DNA from: Tubulanus polymorphus
Lineage: Eukaryota; Nemertea; Palaeonemertea; Tubulaniformes; Tubulanidae
Direction: 5' to 3'
Length of the DNA: 64,000 bases
NCBI RefSeq assembly: GCF_964204645.1
Contig: NC_134025.1
Coordinates: 15,036,001 to 15,100,000 of the forward strand
Shown here one piece after another: positions 20,962 to 29,975 of the stretch. A program made the position numbers and the translations under genes. The notes beneath the pieces are model-generated. The model was not told the DNA's origin, ran no database searches, and worked only from the letters and a program-made list of their open reading frames with translations. Within the stretch, counting starts at the first letter, position 1. Each line of letters starts with the position of its first letter.

Positions 20962-22286
20962 TTAAAATTTAAAATATAATATTCCTCCGATTACAATTCC
21001 TATACAAGTTAAAGCTAATTTAGTATTTTCATGGGATTTATTATCATCATTTAGTTTAATTATATCATGTTAAATATTATCAGTTTTTATATTTTCTGAT
21101 GTATTGTAATCTTTTATTTTAGAATCATTATTTAATTTAATATTATTAGTTTTAGTTTCAGTTGATTGAATGCATTTTTTATTTTTTTCACCTTCCATTA
21201 ATTTTGGAGCAGTAATAATCTTTTTATTTATATCATTCAATCCAAATGAATTATTTATTGTTGCAGTTTTAATTAGATTATTGTAACCAATCATGTTTCC
21301 CATCTTTAATACTAAATCATTAGAAATAATTAATAGATTAGGGCCTATACAATAATTTAATCTATTATGTGATTTATCTAAATAATTTTGATATCTTTCA
21401 ATGTTTCTGGAATAGATCTATTTTTATCATTATGAATGGAATCTTCAAATAATACTTTGAATTGTTTCTGCGCATCGAATGAAGTGTTATCATTTCCAAC
21501 TATTGGTGATCTTGTTTCAACTTGCGCGCCTAAAATACATATCAAATAAGTTCTAATAGATTGATTTATTCTTTGTATACCTGATTTTGTAAAACCTTCA
21601 CTATTTTCTACAATGAAATTAACCCAACCATTATTATTTTGTTGCTGTATATTATTATAATATTTTGGTAATTCATTCCAATTTAGTGTTCTTATATCTG
21701 AATTTGTCATTATTTTTCCAAATTCTTTAGTATACAATATTCCTAATCCACCCATTGTTCCAATTTTTGCTCTAAAATCTTTATTTGAATAAATATTTAA
21801 TTCATTACATATTTTATAAAACTTAGAAAAATTAATATTATTATTCAATTCTTTAAAATATTTTGAACCTGGTAAAGGACATTCTAATTCATCTAATATT
21901 AATTTTATTTGAAAATATGTATGAAATCTAAAAAGTGATAACATCAATGGTAAACTTGGTTTGTTTAAATGATCATTCCAACTAATTCCACATCCTGTTG
22001 TTGCACAATAAACAGCAAAATTTAATTGGTTCTGCCAATACTTCATATTAGATTTTAATAACCATTGTTTTGCCTCATTTAAATTTTTGAAATTAATTGT
22101 ATACACATGAAATATATTTTCCATCTTTACATGAAAATTATTACTTTCAGTAACATAAATATATAAATCAATTAATGAATTTAAAACTTCATTTCTATAT
22201 GTAATATCTTTATTAAAATCTATTGCTGGAATATTATATTTAATTGATTTATTATATTGGAAAGCTTTTGGAAAACTATCTGCCAT
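20962..22286 (-). pseudogene. Polinton conserved protein with C-terminal membrane anchor, broken
   Basis: The first 302 residues (22286-21378) are open and contain FAVYCATTGCGISWNDHL and SLFRFHTYFQIKLILDEL, a pattern I associate with an uncharacterised protein shared by animal Polintons. A frameshift at about 21378 leads into a second frame that passes one stop near 21070 and ends with a hydrophobic anchor (LALTCIGIVIGGILYF) at 20962. So the ancestral product was about 440 residues and membrane-anchored. No enzymatic motif is apparent. Confidence 0.65.
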
Positions 22287-22303
22287 TTATATAATTAAAA
22301 AAA
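22287..22303 (-). promoter_or_regulatory. T7-N10-ATG start element
   Basis: In gene orientation, TAATTTTTTT, ten bases ending TATATAA, then ATG at 22286. Confidence 0.65.
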
Positions 22304-22738
22304 TTAATAATTAACTAATTCTTTTAATAATTTATCTTGTTCTTCAACTGTTATATGACCATTTAAACTTATTATATAATCTAGTGTATTCTTTAATTTA
22401 TTAATTTCTTTTATATTAGTTTTAATTTTTTCTTTATTACTTTTTATATTTAATTTTGAACTTATTCCGGTTAAAACACTTGAACTTAATCCTAACACGC
22501 CAATTGATATAGCTAAAGGTGTTAATGGACTGAATATTGCTAGAAATGTTATTACAGAACTAATTGTAACCGAACCACTTATAATCAAATAATATATAAT
22601 TTTAGATTTTAAATATTTTTTCTTTTTTATCTTTAAATCACTTTCAAATTCTAATATTTGTTTTTCTAAATATATTTTTAATTTAGTTTTATTTATATCA
22701 TGAGGAATAATACCAATATTATCAACTTTATCTTCCAT
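22304..22738 (-). CDS. Small two-span membrane protein with coiled coil
   Basis: 144 residues. A charged helical N-terminus (residues 18-45) is followed by two adjacent hydrophobic segments (IIYYLIISGSVTISSVITFL and PLTPLAISIGVLGLSSSVL, about 47-87) and a Lys-rich helical tail. I know no named family. Its place among virion genes suggests a membrane or morphogenesis role, which is inference. The start is preceded by a weaker T4-N9-ATG element (22739-22751). Confidence 0.65.
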   Translation of the reverse strand: MEDKVDNIGIIPHDINKTKLKIYLEKQILEFESDLKIKKKKYLKSKIIYYLIISGSVTISSVITFLAIFSPLTPLAISIGVLGLSSSVLTGISSKLNIKSNKEKIKTNIKEINKLKNTLDYIISLNGHITVEEQDKLLKELVNY

Positions 22739-22758
22739 TTATTTAGCAAAACAAGTTA

Positions 22759-23181
22759 CTAATTAGTAAACTTATAAGCAACAAATATAACAATAACTGT
22801 TCCCCCTAAAATCCATATTATTTCATATTTCTGTTGTTCTTTACTCGGGGTATAATAATCTGATATTTTAGGTTTGTATAGATGTAATTTTTCTTTATTG
22901 GTTACCGCGTTATATAAACTCATTGCATCATCAACTGATTGAAAATCTCTGTGTGAAATCTTCTGATCATATAATTCTTTGTTAATATAATCCATATAGT
23001 TTTGTCTCTTTTCTCTATATTCTTCTGCAGCTTTATTGTATTTCTCTAATGCTAAGTTATGTCTTTTTTGTTCTGTTAATGATCCATTTTTATCAATATG
23101 TTTAAATAAATAACCACCACCAGTAAATGCAAAAGCGTTAACAATTGCCGATCCTATAATAGTTATAATTGCAGAAGCCAT
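22759..23181 (-). CDS. Conserved small Polinton membrane protein
   Basis: 140 residues. The N-terminus (MASAIITIIGSAIVNAFAFT) is hydrophobic. A charged helical middle (EKYNKAAEEYREKRQNYMDY) follows, then SDYY.PSKEQQKYE and a C-terminal span (IIWILGGTVIVIFVAYKF). This layout recurs in animal Polintons next to capsid genes; its function is unknown to me. The frame is intact. A T4-N9-ATG element lies just upstream (23182-23194). Confidence 0.7.
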   Translation of the reverse strand: MASAIITIIGSAIVNAFAFTGGGYLFKHIDKNGSLTEQKRHNLALEKYNKAAEEYREKRQNYMDYINKELYDQKISHRDFQSVDDAMSLYNAVTNKEKLHLYKPKISDYYTPSKEQQKYEIIWILGGTVIVIFVAYKFTN

Positions 23182-23407
23182 TTATTTAGTAAAATAATTA
23201 CGCATTTATATGGGAGGAATATGATTTTAGTTAAATTAGATAAAGTAACTGCTAATGTTAATTTTAAAATAACATTTATATCAAATCTATCAACATTAAC
23301 ACTTCCCATTTTGAATACTTTTTTAATACCATTGAATAACCAACAGTTCCAACTGATAGTAGTGCGCCATTATATAATCCAGTTATTATCCACTTATTAT
23401 CACTCAT
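23163..23407 (-). pseudogene. Small hydrophobic Polinton protein, frameshifted
   Basis: The ATG at 23407 opens MSDNKWIITGLYNGALLSVG, similar in style to short membrane proteins of other Polintons. The frame fails in an A6 run near 23313 (gene orientation), where a one-base change would keep a longer hydrophobic reading frame. The 3' part runs into the next gene's start region, so the real end is uncertain. It is supported mainly by the strong T7-N9-ATG element at its start. Confidence 0.5.
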
Positions 23408-23423
23408 TTATTTATCAAAAAAA
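23408..23423 (-). promoter_or_regulatory. T7-N9-ATG start element
   Basis: In gene orientation, TAATTTTTTT, nine bases GATAAATAA, then ATG at 23407. It overlaps the 3' end of the upstream gene. Confidence 0.65.
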
Positions 23424-23749
23424 TTACTATCATCAAAATATTTAGTTATCTTATTCATGATTAATTCAACATTTATTTCATTACTACTTTTATGATTATC
23501 ATATATTTTGGATAATATGTTTTTAATATCATCAATAATTCCATGTTCATTTAATTCATAATATTCTAAAGGTGATTTAATTAAATCAATTACTTTTTCT
23601 ATATTATAATTTTCTTTATTAATCATTGATGCATTGTTAAATGATTTACTTTTTATATCAGTAATTACATCATTTAGTTCAATTCTCATTTCTTTACCAT
23701 GTTTAAAATCAAACCCAAAACATATACTCGGTCCAACAGTTATATTCAT
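23408..23749 (-). CDS. Small Polinton protein of unknown function
   Basis: 113 residues, intact, without membrane segments. It is acidic/Lys-rich and probably helical in its C-terminal two thirds. No motif is recognised. It has its own T7-N10-ATG element and ends directly at the next promoter, so it is packed like its neighbours between the penton-like gene and the membrane-protein genes. Confidence 0.6.
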   Translation of the reverse strand: MNITVGPSICFGFDFKHGKEMRIELNDVITDIKSKSFNNASMINKENYNIEKVIDLIKSPLEYYELNEHGIIDDIKNILSKIYDNHKSSNEINVELIMNKITKYFDDSNFFDK

Positions 23750-23766
23750 TTATATAGTGAAAAAAA
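23750..23766 (-). promoter_or_regulatory. T7-N10-ATG start element
   Basis: In gene orientation, TAATTTTTTT, ten bases CACTATATAA, then ATG at 23749. Confidence 0.65.
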
Positions 23767-23822
23767 TTACTCTCTACATCTTATAACTAATTCTTAAATT
23801 ACAGGAAAGTTATTCAAATCAA

Positions 23823-24522
23823 TTAAATATCCATTGTGATTTCTAATCTAAAATTATTAAAACGAGGAATGCATGGTTTGAAATCACATTCTGTTAAATT
23901 ATAATTTATTTGCGTTCCAAATTCTTTAACATTCTTCAATTGTAAAATGTTTAGTAAACCAGAATTACAAGTTATATATTTAGTTGCTTCGAATGTTTTT
24001 GTTGGATCGATTAAATTGCAATAAATATAAAAATGCGTGTAAGGTATTAAGTTTGGTGTAACAGCATCAATATTTGTAAAAGATCTATCTGGAAGAATTC
24101 CTAACAGTTTAGCTATAGGTTTTTTTTACCATAAATTTATGTTTTTCACTATTAGACAACCTTATCTTAATTCTATCAGAACTATCACTTTTTAAAAATC
24201 TAATACTAAACCCAGAACTACTACCTAATTTGTGCCAGGCTTTTCTATTAATTTCTTGTGCTAATGTATCTACATTATATAACCCCGGTTTTAAATATAT
24301 ATAGACCCATGAATCTATGTGTCTATTAAAAACTAAAAAGGCTCTATGTTCAATAGTTTTATTCGATATATTATAAAAAGAATTACATAAACTTATATTA
24401 ACTAATTTTAAATCTACACAATTCTTGAATTCTCTATCTAATTGTACTAGTAAATTATGTGATTTATAATTAGTAAGTCTTCTAGAATCAACAAATATTC
24501 TGTATTCTTTTAATTCTACCAT
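23823..24522 (-). pseudogene. Penton-like minor capsid protein, frameshifted
   Basis: The first frame (24522-24109) has the pattern of Polinton minor capsid (single jelly roll, penton) proteins: YRIFVDSRRL at the start, CVDLKLVNISLCNSFYNIS and YLKPGLYNVDTLAQEINRKA. It breaks in a 7-base homopolymer near 24120. A collinear frame continues to 23823, ending in FRLEITMDI, as expected for the last strand. Penton proteins cap capsid vertices. The assignment is by pattern and context. Confidence 0.65.
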
Positions 24523-24537
24523 TTATTTTACATATTT

Positions 24538-24891
24538 TATTCGAAATCTATTTCATGGTGCCCTTTTTCATTCTTACCTTTGTATACGAAATAGAAATCT
24601 CCAGAACATAATTCTTCTAAAGTCTTCACTTGATAATCTATGAAATCTATCCGGTAAATATGTTCTGAATTTATATGTATTTCCTTTTAATCCTTCATAT
24701 TCTAAGTGTATAACTAATTTATCTCCATAGTTATTAGTAACTGTATCAATATTTGTAATTAGATATTTCTTATGAATTGTTAATTCTGTTAACTTTTTGA
24801 ATTTATAATCTACAGATTTTACATTTGTGATATCTTTAATTCTATCTAGAAATAATTTGTTGTTCTCACTGTGCGCTTGTTTACTCTCCAT
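24538..24891 (-). pseudogene. Small conserved Polinton protein, frameshifted
   Basis: From the ATG at 24891, an open stretch contains KYLITNIDTVTNNYGDKLVI and FRTYLPDRFHRL. The frame then shifts near 24620 and a second reading ends FYFVYKG...HEIDFE at 24538. Short proteins of this form (a beta-rich body with a YLP.RF motif) are common beside polymerase or capsid genes in animal Polintons; the function is unknown to me. The upstream sequence is of the polymerase-type class (AATTTTAATAAAAAT). Confidence 0.6.
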
Positions 24892-24920
24892 TTATAATAC
24901 ATATTTTTATTAAAATTTGA

Positions 24921-27900
24921 TTAACACGTTAGAATTCTTTTCATTATCTCGTTCTCTTTTGTTTCTTCTCTTTTAAATTTTAAGTATTCATCTAAATTGC
25001 AACCATATGCAACTGTATGAATTCCATCATCTAAAATATATCTTTTATCATCAAATGGGTTTAGACTTATCTTTTCAATTTCTTCAATAAACATTTCATG
25101 ATCTTCAGATCTTAAACATCTCATCTTATGTTTTCTAACTTCTTCATTGAATATACAATTGATGTAATCTTTGAAATGAATATTCTTTTCTACTACACTT
25201 TTGGTTATTCCTTTTAACTTTTTAGCTTCACGTTCTTTGGTTTTATATGAATACATTTTTAGATCTAATACCAATGAATTCAATCATTTCTTCACCGCCT
25301 AATTCATCTTTGAATTTACCGGGAACTTTTTTATTATCATTGCTAAACAATTCATGATTTTTAGGATAGTTACTGAAATCAAAATGATGTTTTAATGTTT
25401 TTAAATCATCAGTTATGTTATCAGTTTTTATCTTTAATATGTAACTGTCAGTATCAAAATATAATATTTCTATATGCTTTTCTCCAAACAATGGTTGTAA
25501 TACATTATAATAGAATTCATACATTAGTAATTTTGATAATTCTAAAACTGAAGCGCCAACATAGATTGGTTTATTAAATTTCATTGATGTTCTTCTCATC
25601 TTAACTGCGGCTAAATTTTCATCAAATATTCTGTTACCAATGAACTTAGGATATGTTTGTAAATGCCTTATCCTTTTGCCATTACTAACTAACTGAATAT
25701 CATTTCTATTTCTAATATTTTCACAAGTCTTACCATAGAATGCATTATTCATTAACTTGAAGAAATCTTTTTCGAAATCAGTTTTAGCTTCAGTTCTCTG
25801 TTTGGTGTTAAAATCTATATATTTTTCTAACCACTTAGATTGACTAAATGAAATATATCTATGTACTTTTTTTAAGAATAGTTCCTTGTTTTAGATAAAA
25901 CGTTAACATTCTGTAATGTACTACATAATTATATTTATCTTCTTGAGTTACCATTAACTTTTCTGTATGAATATGATTTTCGGGTTTAATTCTTTTTTGA
26001 TAATTTGATAATTCTTCATGTGTTACAGTTTTATGTTCGGGACAGTAAGCTAGATTTCTAGATTTAAATTTTTTATCTTCAGGATATTCTAAATCTACAA
26101 CAAAGAAGTAACCAGTATCTGAATCATCTGCAATATCTAGAATTCTTTTCTTCCAATCAAATTTATCATTATTTTCATTCTGTAAAACTTCAGTTAATTC
26201 AAATACTCCATAAGGTTGTGGTTCCATCATTGCCCAACCATACAAATTATTTGCATCTATATATAATATCTTATATCCAGGGTTATCATTTACATTGAAA
26301 TATCTATCACCTAATACACCTGAAACTCCTCCTCTTATAGATTTTTCAAATAATAATAATTGATCTATATTTGTTAACAAATCCATTTTCATATCTGTAA
26401 ATTTTAATCCACAATCCCATGTTAATCCTGGACTTGAATAACAATGACAAGGATCAAAATTAAATAATAATAATACATACATGATTTTCTATTTTGAAAT
26501 GATTCCAAATATTCAATGTTCTATTATATACTTCATCTTTAACATATTCATTTTTTAATTCATCGTAGAATTGTTCTTTTAATAATTCAGTTATATTAAA
26601 ATCATTATGTGATTTATAAAATGAATATGGAATTGCGCCTTTATATCTCATTATTTGAAAATCATCATTATTTGGGTAGTGTTGCTTCAATATTTTTAAT
26701 TCATCATCAACTAATGATTTTGATAAGTTATCTTATGAACTATTTAAAAATCTATATGAATCTATAAATCTTAGGCAACCAAATTGGAATGATATATAAT
26801 TCTCAGATGTTTTAGCTAACATTCTAAATTTATAAGTTGGTATTTTATCTTTTGATCTATTTGAATTTAATATTTCTATTTCATTATTGATTTCTTCTAT
26901 TTTTTTGCATAACTGTTTGATAAATAAATGTGCATCATATCCTGATAGATTATGAAATATAACTGGTACAAAGTTAATTTTCTTAGCTTGTAAGTTACAA
27001 TTCTCATGTGCGGCGCCTCTAAACTTTCCATTCAAATGATCATGGTCTCTTACTTTTTTATCTTTATAATTAAATATCTTTTCACAATAATAACATTTAT
27101 CTGCAAACTCAAATGCTTCTTTTTCTTCTTCTGTCATTATAATTTCTATATTTGTATTCAATAATTTACTAAATCTTATTTCATATTCAATTAATAAGTC
27201 ACAAAAATGATTGATAACATTTTCATTTCCGTAATCATAATATTCACTTTCAATTAGTTCTGGATAATCAGATTTAATATATAACCCGAAAGCTGCGGCT
27301 GATTGATGAATCTTTTTAAAAGTATTTGTTTTTGGTGATTCTTCTGAAAAATCATTTTCATTAGAATTTAATTCCTTTCTTTTATAATATATTTCTTTTC
27401 TATCTTGATCAGTTAATTCTTTATTTAATGATTCAAAATCTCCATATATAACAAATGGTACTTTATTTTTGTAATCATATTTTTTGAATTCTAATATTTT
27501 ATCTTTTTCATTTGGTAAAACTAATTTACAATAATCATGATTTTCACATAATTGTTTATGATTTAATAATGTACTTTCATTACTGAATCTATGTAAACAT
27601 TTTCTACAAAGATATATTTTATGGTGATCATTTTCTGATTTAAAAAATAAATCTATTTGTTTAATCCACATATAATGATTCTCATAATATAGTATATCTA
27701 TAACGTCGTTTGAATCATAATCTTTTGATAGGTATAAAGGTTCTAATGTATAATGTTTTATGTTGTTACCTTTTGTATTTGGTAATTTGATTAAATCAAA
27801 TACATTTATCTTTATATTATTATCTCTTTCTATTTTTGGGATGTTTTTAATTATAACAGGATACTTATCTATCTTATAATTATTTTCAAATTGTTTATAA

Positions 27901-28890
27901 TTTGTTAATCTAAAACTATGTTGTTTATAATCTTCAACCGGGTGTAAACAACTTATTATAGCCCATAGAAAACATTTATCATCTTCATTTTGCTCATTTA
28001 TTACAGCATTAGTTTTAAATGGTAGTTTAATATAACTCGATGCTTCAATATCTGGTTCTTTATAATATGATACATTATTTTCATCTATTGGTTTTGATTT
28101 AGTTAACTTATTATATTTTGTGTTATTAACATGTAAAGTCATAAATATTATTTCATCAAATATTAAACCAGATCCTTCAAAATATTTCTCTTCTATTTTA
28201 GTTTTTACTTCATTATAACATTTATCTAATTTATGATCTATATGTTGTTTTGAAATAATATGTTGTGAATGAGAATTTATATTATATATTGGTTTATCTT
28301 CAGATTTTATGAATTTAACTTTAGAAGATATACTTATTTTAGGATATTCAACATCAGTTATTATTTTTATTATTTCTTTCATATTTTCTAAATGTTTTTT
28401 ATTTCCTTCTAATGTTTTTCCTTTATGAAATTTAAACTCGATAGCTGCTGGGCCAATATCACTTTTAAATGCTTCGGTTATCTCTATATCTTTTTTATTA
28501 TCTAATGAATTAATATATTTTCTTACATCTTCCATGTATGGTCTTTTATTGTTTGATTTATTTTTTATGCTTTTAATTGTCTTCTGTTTCTTATCATTAT
28601 CTTTATCAAAATAATCTTCACCTAAAATATCATTATTCTTATTTCTAATATGACTTTGTGATTTTAAATGTTCATTATAATATCTTTTATCACTGAATGA
28701 TTGATTACATGTATCACATTTGTATGTTTCTTTTTCATTCTTTAATTCATCTAATTTAGATTCTAATATATCATCTTTATATTCTAGTTTCAATTTATTC
28801 TCTAAATGTGTTTTAGTTTTATTGTGTCTTTTTTTTGGATTTATCTATATTGATATTACATGTTGGGCAGTAGTACTTATTTGCTTCCAT
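24921..28890 (-). pseudogene. POLB: Protein-primed DNA polymerase B, several frame breaks
   Basis: About 1,300 codons from the ATG at 28890. In order: two N-terminal C2H2-type fingers (CNIN...H and TCDTCNQSF...HLKSQSH), a DDKCFLWAIISCLHPV segment, another finger, Exo I (YGDFESLN, near 27450), a C-x-C/HNH-like patch (YYCEKIF...RDHDHLNGKFRGAAH), Exo II (HNLSGYDAH), motif A (DANNLYGWAMM, near 26250), motif B (NNAFYGK, near 25740) and motif C (YFDTDS, near 25450). These identify the replicative polymerase of Polintons. Breaks occur near 28830, 26730, 26470, 25800-25860 and 25270. Confidence 0.93.
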
Positions 28891-28925
28891 TTTAATACTA
28901 AATTTTTTATTAAAATTGATATTAG
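28891..28925 (-). promoter_or_regulatory. Polymerase-type start element
   Basis: In gene orientation, CAATTTTAATAAAAAATTTAGTATTAAA is followed by ATG (given here as 28891-28918). It differs from the T7 class. Nearly the same element precedes the HNH gene of P2 (46507-46535) and the polymerase stubs of P3 and P4. Confidence 0.6.
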
Positions 28926-28944
28926 AAGTTCAATGATTTATATC

Positions 28945-29506
28945 ATGCATTATTTCGATCACACTTTACTAACACTTTTAATGTTTAAAAATCTAACTCA
29001 CACAAATATGAATATTGAAATAATGTTGTAAATATATAATTTTATATTGAATAATCTATCAATTTAAATGTTATTCATGTATATGATTATTTTAAGAGTA
29101 ATACGGGTAATGGGCTTTCAGGTTAAAGGTTGAATGGTCGAGTTCATTAAAAACAAATATTAAAAGTAATTTAAAACTATAATGTATTTTCATAACCGTG
29201 TGTATTTCAGTTGAATAATAGAATAATTATTATTATTAAAATATATTTGATTATATGAATTTTTGTATTGTAAATAAATCAATTGGTCGTGGAGCGGAGC
29301 GGTAGCGAAGTGGAGCGACCAATTGATTTGATACAATATGCTTTTAAAATTTAAAGTATTGATATCTTAGAATCTATATTTAGTTATAATATAAAATGCA
29401 CACGGTTATGAAAATGTATTATAGTTTTAAATTACTTTTAATGTTTTGTTTTTTAATGAGCTCGACCGTTCGACCTTTGGCTTGAAAGCCCATTACCCCT
29501 ATTACT
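28945..29506 (-). repeat. P1 right terminal inverted repeat
   Basis: It is complete, from the inner boundary ATGCATTATTTCGATCAC (28945) to the terminal CTATTACT (29506). It includes the 410-bp terminal palindrome and matches 9905-10283 inverted in its inner part. Confidence 0.9.
29097..29506. repeat. P1 terminal palindrome (hairpin-like end)
   Basis: An imperfect 410-bp palindrome runs from AGTAATACGGGTAATGGGC to GCCCATTACCCCTATTACT. Its axis lies in CAATTGGTCG...CGACCAATTG near 29305, with the GC-rich tip GGAGCGGAGCGGTAGCGAAG. The arms share a copy-specific block (GAAAGCCCATTACCC) yet differ at fixed positions (outer GCCAAAGGTCGA, inner GGTTAAAGGTTGA). Confidence 0.9.
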
Positions 29507-29962
29507 CACATTCCGTTGTCGGCTCGGGGTCAGGCTTATCTTGTGTTAGCCTCCCGTCAGTCAGTTATGGACTCCAGTTCCAAAGCTCGTCTACCGGATA
29601 TTGTGTCCAATGCTTTGCTGAGAGCTCCATTGGGGACGTCTTCACGTCTCTTCCCCGGTTGGTGCGCTCCTGTTTCCGTCGAGCTGAGGAAGATTCGGGA
29701 GGTCCAGACCAAGTCCGCCGTCCGAACTCCGTGGAAAAAGCGTTCTGGTCCGACGCCGGCGGCGCAAGGTTCGACACGGACGCAAACAGGACCAACTCAA
29801 ACTTCAGCGCTTTCTCAGGTGGCAACGGATGCCGGTTGGAGAACTAGCGCGCAACTTCAACAATCATGTCAAACCTTGACCAGTCGTAACAGTTCCGGTT
29901 CGTATCGAGGCAAGGGGAAGGCTCCAAAAAGGGGCTCTTCCTTTTGGAAAAACTCGAAATGA
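29507..29962 (+). pseudogene. DIRS gag-like protein, C-terminal part
   Basis: Continues the frame of 9302-9904 after the Polinton. Reads HIPLSARGQAYLVLASRQSV and ends in a basic, Gly/Lys-rich tail (GKGKAPKRGSSFWKNSK) with the stop at 29960-29962. This completes the gag. The pol region begins 14 bases later. Confidence 0.75.
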
Positions 29963-29975
29963 ATTCTCGGGACCA

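Larger units (their letters stand above)
9905..29506 (+). mobile_element. Polinton/Maverick P1, 19.6 kb, inserted in DIRS gag
   Basis: Polintons are large virus-like DNA transposons with protein-primed polymerase B, retroviral-type integrase, packaging ATPase and capsid genes. P1 has all of these in two converging blocks (13619-17071 rightward, 28890-17403 leftward). Its inverted terminal repeats lie at 9905-10283 and 28945-29506. CACAGT (9899-9904) and CACATT (29507-29512) give a 5/6 match to the 6-bp target duplication usual for Polintons, and the gag frame resumes exactly there. I found no adenain-type protease. Most genes carry frameshifts or stops, so P1 is dead as it stands. Confidence 0.93.

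Noticed and set aside
25395-25577. Plus-strand frame within polymerase B
   Set aside because: It is antisense to the polymerase motif C region.
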